From CAZHLD01 sp964533185 (GTDB lineage: Bacteria > Acidobacteriota > Terriglobia > Acidiferrales > UBA7541): a stretch of 16,030 nucleotides of DNA. Position 1 is the first letter of the stretch. Every line of letters starts with the position of its first letter. This document shows positions 12,700 to 16,030 of this stretch, one piece after another. A model generated the notes under the pieces. It did not search any database and was not told the origin of the DNA. It worked only from the letters and a program-made list of their open reading frames with translations. A program made the translations under genes and the position numbers. Where the stretch lies: contig CAZHLD010000072.1 of assembly GCA_964533185.1 (NCBI GenBank), positions 1 through 16,030 of the forward strand, written 5' to 3'.

Positions 12700-13965
12700 T
12701 CAGCCCTTCGCCGGCGCTTTTGTCTGCGTGCTGTAGAGGAAGTGCCGCCGCACCATGTCCAGCGCAATTTGCGACGCCTGCCAGCGGATACGCTCGCGAT
12801 CGCCGGGGAAGTGGAAGCCGCGCTCCTTGCCTCCATCGCCGGTGGCCAACGCGATGTGTACGGTGCCAACAGGCTTTTCCGCCGAGCCGCCGCCCGGCCC
12901 GGCAATGCCCGTCACGCCCAGTCCCAGCAACGCACCCGACCGTCGCCGGATGCCTTCGGCCAGCGCGCGCGCCACTTCTGCGCTCACAGCGCCCTTTGCC
13001 TCGATAATTTCCGCGGGCACGTCTACCCACGCCGTTTTCAGATTGTTGGCGTAGCAGACCACGCCGCCCAGAAAATACGACGAGCTGCCGGCAATGCTGG
13101 TCAGCCGTTCCGCAAGCAACCCGCCGGTGCAGCTTTCGGCCACGGCGATCGTGGAGTTGTTCAAGGTCAATTCTCGCGCCACCACCTCTTCGAGCGATTC
13201 GCCTTCGGTCGTGAAGACCGCCTCGCCGAGTGCCATCCGGATTCGCTCGGTCATCTCGTTCAACAGCTTTTCTGCCGCGGCCGCGCCTTCCGACCACGCC
13301 CGCAGGTGGACTTGAATCTCGCCCGGCGAAGCCAGCAGCGTGGTTTCCGCCTCGGTGAACTGTGTATAGATCGGCGCGATCCGCTGCTCGACGTCCGATT
13401 CCGCCATGCCGGCCACGCGCAGCTCGCGCTTGTAGAGCCGCCGGCCGGCCGCGTAGCCCGCCAGCCGCGGCTCCACGTGCGTCGTGAACATGGGCTTGAG
13501 CTCGCCGGGCGGCCCGGGCAGCAGCACAACAATCTGCGACTGGTGCTCGATCCACAGGCCGGGAGCGGTGCCGCGCGGGTTGTCGAGCGGCTCGGCCCCG
13601 TCAGGCACCATCGCCTGGCGCTTGTTGACCTCCGGCATCTCCCGCCCGAACCGCCGGAAGCGCTCCTGAATACCTCGAAGAATTGCGTTCGAAAGTTGCA
13701 GCTTGCGGCCCAGCAGCTCGGCCACCGTTTCGCGCGTCAGGTCGTCTTCCGTGGGCCCCAGCCCGCCGATCGAGAACACCAGCCCCACGCGCGAAAGCGC
13801 TTCCTTGAACGCGTCGCGGATCTGTTCGCGCTGGTCCCCGACCACTGTCTTCCGCACCACCTCGATGCCCAGCTTGTTGAGCTGCTCGGTGAGGAACAGG
13901 GAATTGGTGTCCTGCCGATGCGGCGTCAGCAGTTCCGACCCAACCGCAATGATCTCTGCTTTCAT
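12700..13965 (-). CDS. cinA: CinA-like protein (nicotinamide-nucleotide amidase / ADP-ribose pyrophosphatase)
   Basis: The 421-residue, full-length CinA has two domains. The N-terminal MoaB/MogA-like COG1058 domain starts MKAEIIAVGSELL and carries GGLGPTEDD (67-75) and LLPGPPGELKPMF. The C-terminal PncC-type domain carries AESCTGG (276-282), GGVVCYANNLK, and GVTGIAGPGGG. The established activities are pyridine-nucleotide salvage (deamidation of NMN, hydrolysis of ADP-ribose); the competence link of the name is from other bacteria. The start ATG has no evident ribosome-binding site (upstream AAACAATCAGC). It leads directly into thpR with one base between. No recA is nearby. Confidence 0.95.
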   Translation of the reverse strand: MKAEIIAVGSELLTPHRQDTNSLFLTEQLNKLGIEVVRKTVVGDQREQIRDAFKEALSRVGLVFSIGGLGPTEDDLTRETVAELLGRKLQLSNAILRGIQERFRRFGREMPEVNKRQAMVPDGAEPLDNPRGTAPGLWIEHQSQIVVLLPGPPGELKPMFTTHVEPRLAGYAAGRRLYKRELRVAGMAESDVEQRIAPIYTQFTEAETTLLASPGEIQVHLRAWSEGAAAAEKLLNEMTERIRMALGEAVFTTEGESLEEVVARELTLNNSTIAVAESCTGGLLAERLTSIAGSSSYFLGGVVCYANNLKTAWVDVPAEIIEAKGAVSAEVARALAEGIRRRSGALLGLGVTGIAGPGGGSAEKPVGTVHIALATGDGGKERGFHFPGDRERIRWQASQIALDMVRRHFLYSTQTKAPAKG

Positions 13966-14040
13966 GCTGATTGTTTGTAACCGAAGGCGAGGAGCCAGCG
14001 CAAGCTTTGTAGAGGGAAAGGAGAGTGTGCGAAGCGCAAC

Positions 14041-15063
14041 TCAGTGAGTCAGCGGGAGGCCTTCGACGTCCCAATCGAGTGTAAACACCGCGCCGCTGGT
14101 GGCAATCACGCACCGGCCCGAAGGCAGCAGCGCCATCCCGACAATCCCGCTCCCGCTGACCACCAGCTCCGCCGCCGCGTCCGGCGTCAACCGGACCACG
14201 CCGCGCTTCCCGCCCAGCGACGCCGCCACATACAAATTCCCAGCGCGGTCAAACGCCAGCCCCTGCGGCCGCCCCAGCCCGCGATAGAACACGCTCACCT
14301 CGCCGTGCTGGTCAATCCGATAGACGCGGTCGAAGCTCGACGTCGTCGGCCCGGTCATGAACATCTCACCCGCGGCGCTGAACGCCATGTGGTAGGCAGA
14401 AATCGAAGGCTCGAGCGTCGCAAAAACGAAAATCTCCCGGTCCGGGCTGATCTTGAAGATGGTGCCGCTGCGGTCGCCGACGTACAGGTTGTCGTTCTTA
14501 TCAAACGCCAGGCCCGTGGCGATGCCCATGCCCTCCGCCCACTGCTGCCCGCGCCCGTCGGGTGTGAAGCGGTGGATCGTGCCATCGTGCCGGCTGGATA
14601 CGTACAGCGCGCCCGCGCGGTCAATCGCCAGCCCGGTCGGGTTCATCAACTCGGTGACGAACGGCTTCACCGTGTAGTTGGCCGTGATCTTGTAGAGCGA
14701 CACCGGCACTTTCTGTCCGCGCTGCCCGCTGAACGTCACGTAGATGTTTCCTGCCGCGTCCACGGCCGGATTGGCCACCGGGTGCAGGTTATCGGCGATT
14801 TGCAGTCCGACGGCAATCGGGAACGCCGGGCTTTCGGCCTGCGCCGTCTCCACGCGCACCGTGCTGCTCGCCCCCTCGGGCACTCGCGCCACCAGAAGGT
14901 TCTCCGCGCAGATCGACACACTGCCTTCGGCGTCGCCGAAGTGCACGCGCGGGCGTAGGTTATTGCGGCATTCAAAGCCGCGGCCGTGGATGGCCACGTC
15001 GCCGCCGGGGATCGCCGCCCCCGGCGTGATCTTCTCAATGCGTGGTAGTCCGTTGCTGCCCAA
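14041..15063 (-). CDS. IPT/TIG-domain protein with NHL/SMP-30-like beta-propeller
   Basis: A 340-residue protein of unknown specific function. Residues 5-85 form an immunoglobulin-like IPT/TIG domain (RIEKITPGAAIPGGDVAIHG, later SSTVRVETAQAESPAFPIAVG). The rest is a beta-propeller of repeating units with the NHL/gluconolactonase-like pattern PTGLAIDRAGALYVSS, ATGLAFDKNDNLYVGD, AYHMAFSAAGEMFMTG and PQGLAFDRAGNLYVAA, about one per 45 residues. No signal peptide is visible, so it is probably cytoplasmic unless it uses another route. The start is TTG 15063 with GA-rich GGAAGAGGGAAGAG upstream; internal starts are not better. It stands between pgpA and cinA, with an unusual 246-base repeat-filled gap before it. 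Binding or enzyme activity cannot be predicted. Confidence 0.8.
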   Translation of the reverse strand: MGSNGLPRIEKITPGAAIPGGDVAIHGRGFECRNNLRPRVHFGDAEGSVSICAENLLVARVPEGASSTVRVETAQAESPAFPIAVGLQIADNLHPVANPAVDAAGNIYVTFSGQRGQKVPVSLYKITANYTVKPFVTELMNPTGLAIDRAGALYVSSRHDGTIHRFTPDGRGQQWAEGMGIATGLAFDKNDNLYVGDRSGTIFKISPDREIFVFATLEPSISAYHMAFSAAGEMFMTGPTTSSFDRVYRIDQHGEVSVFYRGLGRPQGLAFDRAGNLYVAASLGGKRGVVRLTPDAAAELVVSGSGIVGMALLPSGRCVIATSGAVFTLDWDVEGLPLTH

Positions 15064-15161
15064 AGTCTCTTCCCTCTTCCTTCACCCGTTCTTCTGGACG
15101 GGTGTCATTCTGAGCGAAGCGATCGAAGATTCCGGCCTTGCCGGAAAGAATCCCTCCGCCT

Positions 15162-15190
15162 ATGTAGCGCCGGGCTGAAGGCCCGGCATC
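15162..15190. repeat. Dispersed hairpin repeat, copy 6 (variant loop)
   Basis: ATGTAGCGCCGGGCTGAAGG then CCCGGCATC: the ends are as in copies 1-5, but the core is GCCGGGC-TGAAG-GCCCGGC. Stem bases differ while pairing is kept, which argues that the fold is conserved. Confidence 0.8.
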
Positions 15191-15235
15191 TTCGCCTTCT
15201 CTCATGTAGCGGTCGATTCATCCCCCCACTCCCTC

Positions 15236-15260
15236 TAGCGCCCGGCTTTAGCCGGCCATC
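15236..15260. repeat. Dispersed hairpin repeat, copy 7 (short variant)
   Basis: TAGCGCCCGGCTTTAGCCGG followed by CCATC. The core pairs as CCGGCT-TT-AGCCGG, again a different stem sequence with intact pairing. Confidence 0.7.
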
Positions 15261-15309
15261 TTCGCGACCTTGTTCTTCTCGTTTAACAACTGGCTCCCGC
15301 CGGCCAGCT

Positions 15310-15912
15310 TCACAACCCCAACGCCCGCGCCACCCACAATCCCAGCGCCGCGTAAATCCCCGCCACCCAATCGTCGGCCATGATGCCCCAGCCGCCGGGG
15401 AGCCGCTCGGCGCGCCGCGCGGGGAACGGCTTCCAGATGTCGAACGCGCGAAAAAGTATAAAACCCAGCGCCAAATATTTCCAGCCGCCGTCGGAAATCA
15501 CCCGCGTCCCCACCGGCAGGTAGGTGATCATCTGCCCGACGACCTCATCAATCACTACGTTCTGCGGGTCTTTCGTCGCGAGGAAGTTAGACGCCCGCCC
15601 TGCCGCCCATGTGCCGATCCCCGCGACAAGCAATACAAAAGGGCCGTAGAAAATTGCCAACACGTCGATTGCTATGGTTTTAAGTGGAGTGACAATTCCA
15701 AATTCGATTCCTCCCCCCTCGGGACTGATTAGAGATATGAGCCAAAGCAGTTTTATCAACGCCCCCCAGAGAGCGACGTAGCCCAGAAGGACGCCGCCGA
15801 GCGAGCCCCACGTCCCCGGCGCGAGCGGCAGGTTGCCGAGACCGAAGCCGGTAGCGATCAGCAGCGCCAGCCGGGGCTTCCGTGGTGCAACAGATTCACT
15901 TTTCGGTTTCAT
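15310..15912 (-). CDS. pgpA: Phosphatidylglycerophosphatase A
   Basis: Inner-membrane phosphatase that removes the phosphate from phosphatidylglycerophosphate to give phosphatidylglycerol. The 200-residue product has GNLPLAPGTWGSLGG (26-40), the metal-site motif IDEVVGQ (121-127), FRAFDIWKPFP (154-164) and LPGGWGIMADDWVAG (171-185), all diagnostic of PgpA. It is longer than the usual 150-170 residues: an extra loop at about 55-85 (LISPEGGGIEFGIVTPLKT) is encoded by DNA of clearly lower GC (47-50% in 15661-15780 by hand count). The start ATG overlaps the 3' end of yacG by 15 bases, so the two are likely co-translated. Confidence 0.94.
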   Translation of the reverse strand: MKPKSESVAPRKPRLALLIATGFGLGNLPLAPGTWGSLGGVLLGYVALWGALIKLLWLISLISPEGGGIEFGIVTPLKTIAIDVLAIFYGPFVLLVAGIGTWAAGRASNFLATKDPQNVVIDEVVGQMITYLPVGTRVISDGGWKYLALGFILFRAFDIWKPFPARRAERLPGGWGIMADDWVAGIYAALGLWVARALGL

Positions 15913-16030
15913 TCGGGTCGGGCTGTTCGGATGCAGGCTCTTCGACCGCTGGCTCAGTTACAACGTACCGCTCGGCCGCCCAGTTGCCCAAGTCGAGCAG
16001 ACGGCATCGCTCGCTGCAAAAAGGGAAGTG
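15896..16030 (-). CDS. yacG: DNA gyrase inhibitor YacG, C-terminal part (runs off the window)
   Basis: The last 44 codons of a small zinc-ribbon protein, translated by hand. It has HFPFCSERCRLLDLGNWAAE followed by a short acidic tail (EPAVEEPASEQPDPNETEK). C-x3-C followed by RLLDLG-W is the second half of the four-cysteine YacG zinc site; the first C-x2-C pair lies beyond base 16030. YacG binds GyrB and inhibits gyrase in E. coli. The stop (15898-15896) lies inside the start of pgpA. Confidence 0.85.
   Translation of the reverse strand, partial: HFPFCSERCRLLDLGNWAAERYVVTEPAVEEPASEQPDPNETEK

Larger units (their letters stand above)
15064..15309. other. Non-coding repeat cluster between pgpA and the TIG-propeller gene
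   Basis: No credible ORF. It contains a hairpin ACCCGT/ACGGGT (15084-15103), an element TGTCATTCTGAGCGAAGC (15103-15120) followed by a hairpin TTCCGGC-CTT-GCCGGAA (15130-15146) and AAGAATCC, two dispersed hairpin repeats and a half copy (15203-15210). The TGTCATTCTGAGCG...GAATC pattern is one I recall as a frequent intergenic repeat in acidobacterial genomes. A leftward promoter for the TIG gene is not obvious. Confidence 0.7.

Noticed and set aside
12631..13980. A 449-codon plus-strand frame opposite cinA
   Set aside because: CinA has all its motifs on the minus strand. The opposite frame is Arg/His/Pro-rich without recognisable motifs; long antisense frames are common at this GC content.

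Overview
This 16 kb window looks like a chromosomal core region of a GC-rich bacterium, most likely an Acidobacteriota member (inferred from gene order, a CIRCE-controlled groES-groL pair, and many short hairpin repeats of the type I recall from acidobacterial intergenic DNA; no database was searched). The sequence is a draft scaffold: a run of exactly 100 N (10877-10976) lies inside gpsA.

Layout. 1-366: 5' part of groL (-); 470-784: groES (-), behind a perfect CIRCE operator that overlaps a near-consensus sigma-70 promoter. 1058-4600 runs rightwards: mobA (molybdenum cofactor guanylyltransferase), an MlaF-like ABC ATPase coupled to it through a TTGA start/stop overlap, then a 674-residue OPT-family transporter. 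4601-4804 is a convergent gap packed with GC-rich hairpin repeats and what looks like a decayed copy of a ribD 3' end. 4805-7546 runs leftwards as ftsY-ribD-ribE, with ribD and ribE overlapping and ribD starting 5 bases after ftsY. ribD carries one of the hairpin repeats in frame inside its reductase domain.

7547-8809 is the accessory part of the window. It holds a roughly 480-base segment of much lower GC, bracketed by an 11-base direct repeat, with a promoter-like sequence and two tiny adjacent membrane-protein ORFs. Next come two gene remnants on opposite strands whose truncated 5' ends meet (a HEPN-like C-terminus on the minus strand, an intradiol dioxygenase C-terminus on the plus strand), then a recent 76-base tandem duplication of hairpin repeats.

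8810-16030 is entirely leftward: yacG (partial), pgpA, a TIG plus NHL/SMP-30-like beta-propeller protein, cinA, thpR, plsY, gpsA and a dCache-HAMP-HD-GYP signalling protein. cinA-thpR-plsY-gpsA are packed with overlaps or one-base gaps and probably form one operon. pgpA, plsY and gpsA all serve phospholipid synthesis: glycerol-3-phosphate supply, first acylation, and phosphatidylglycerol maturation. I found no tRNA, rRNA, CRISPR array or complete insertion sequence. No clearly new multi-gene system is visible. The strongest leads are the in-frame repeat in ribD with its remnant copy, and the low-GC island with its two micro-ORFs.
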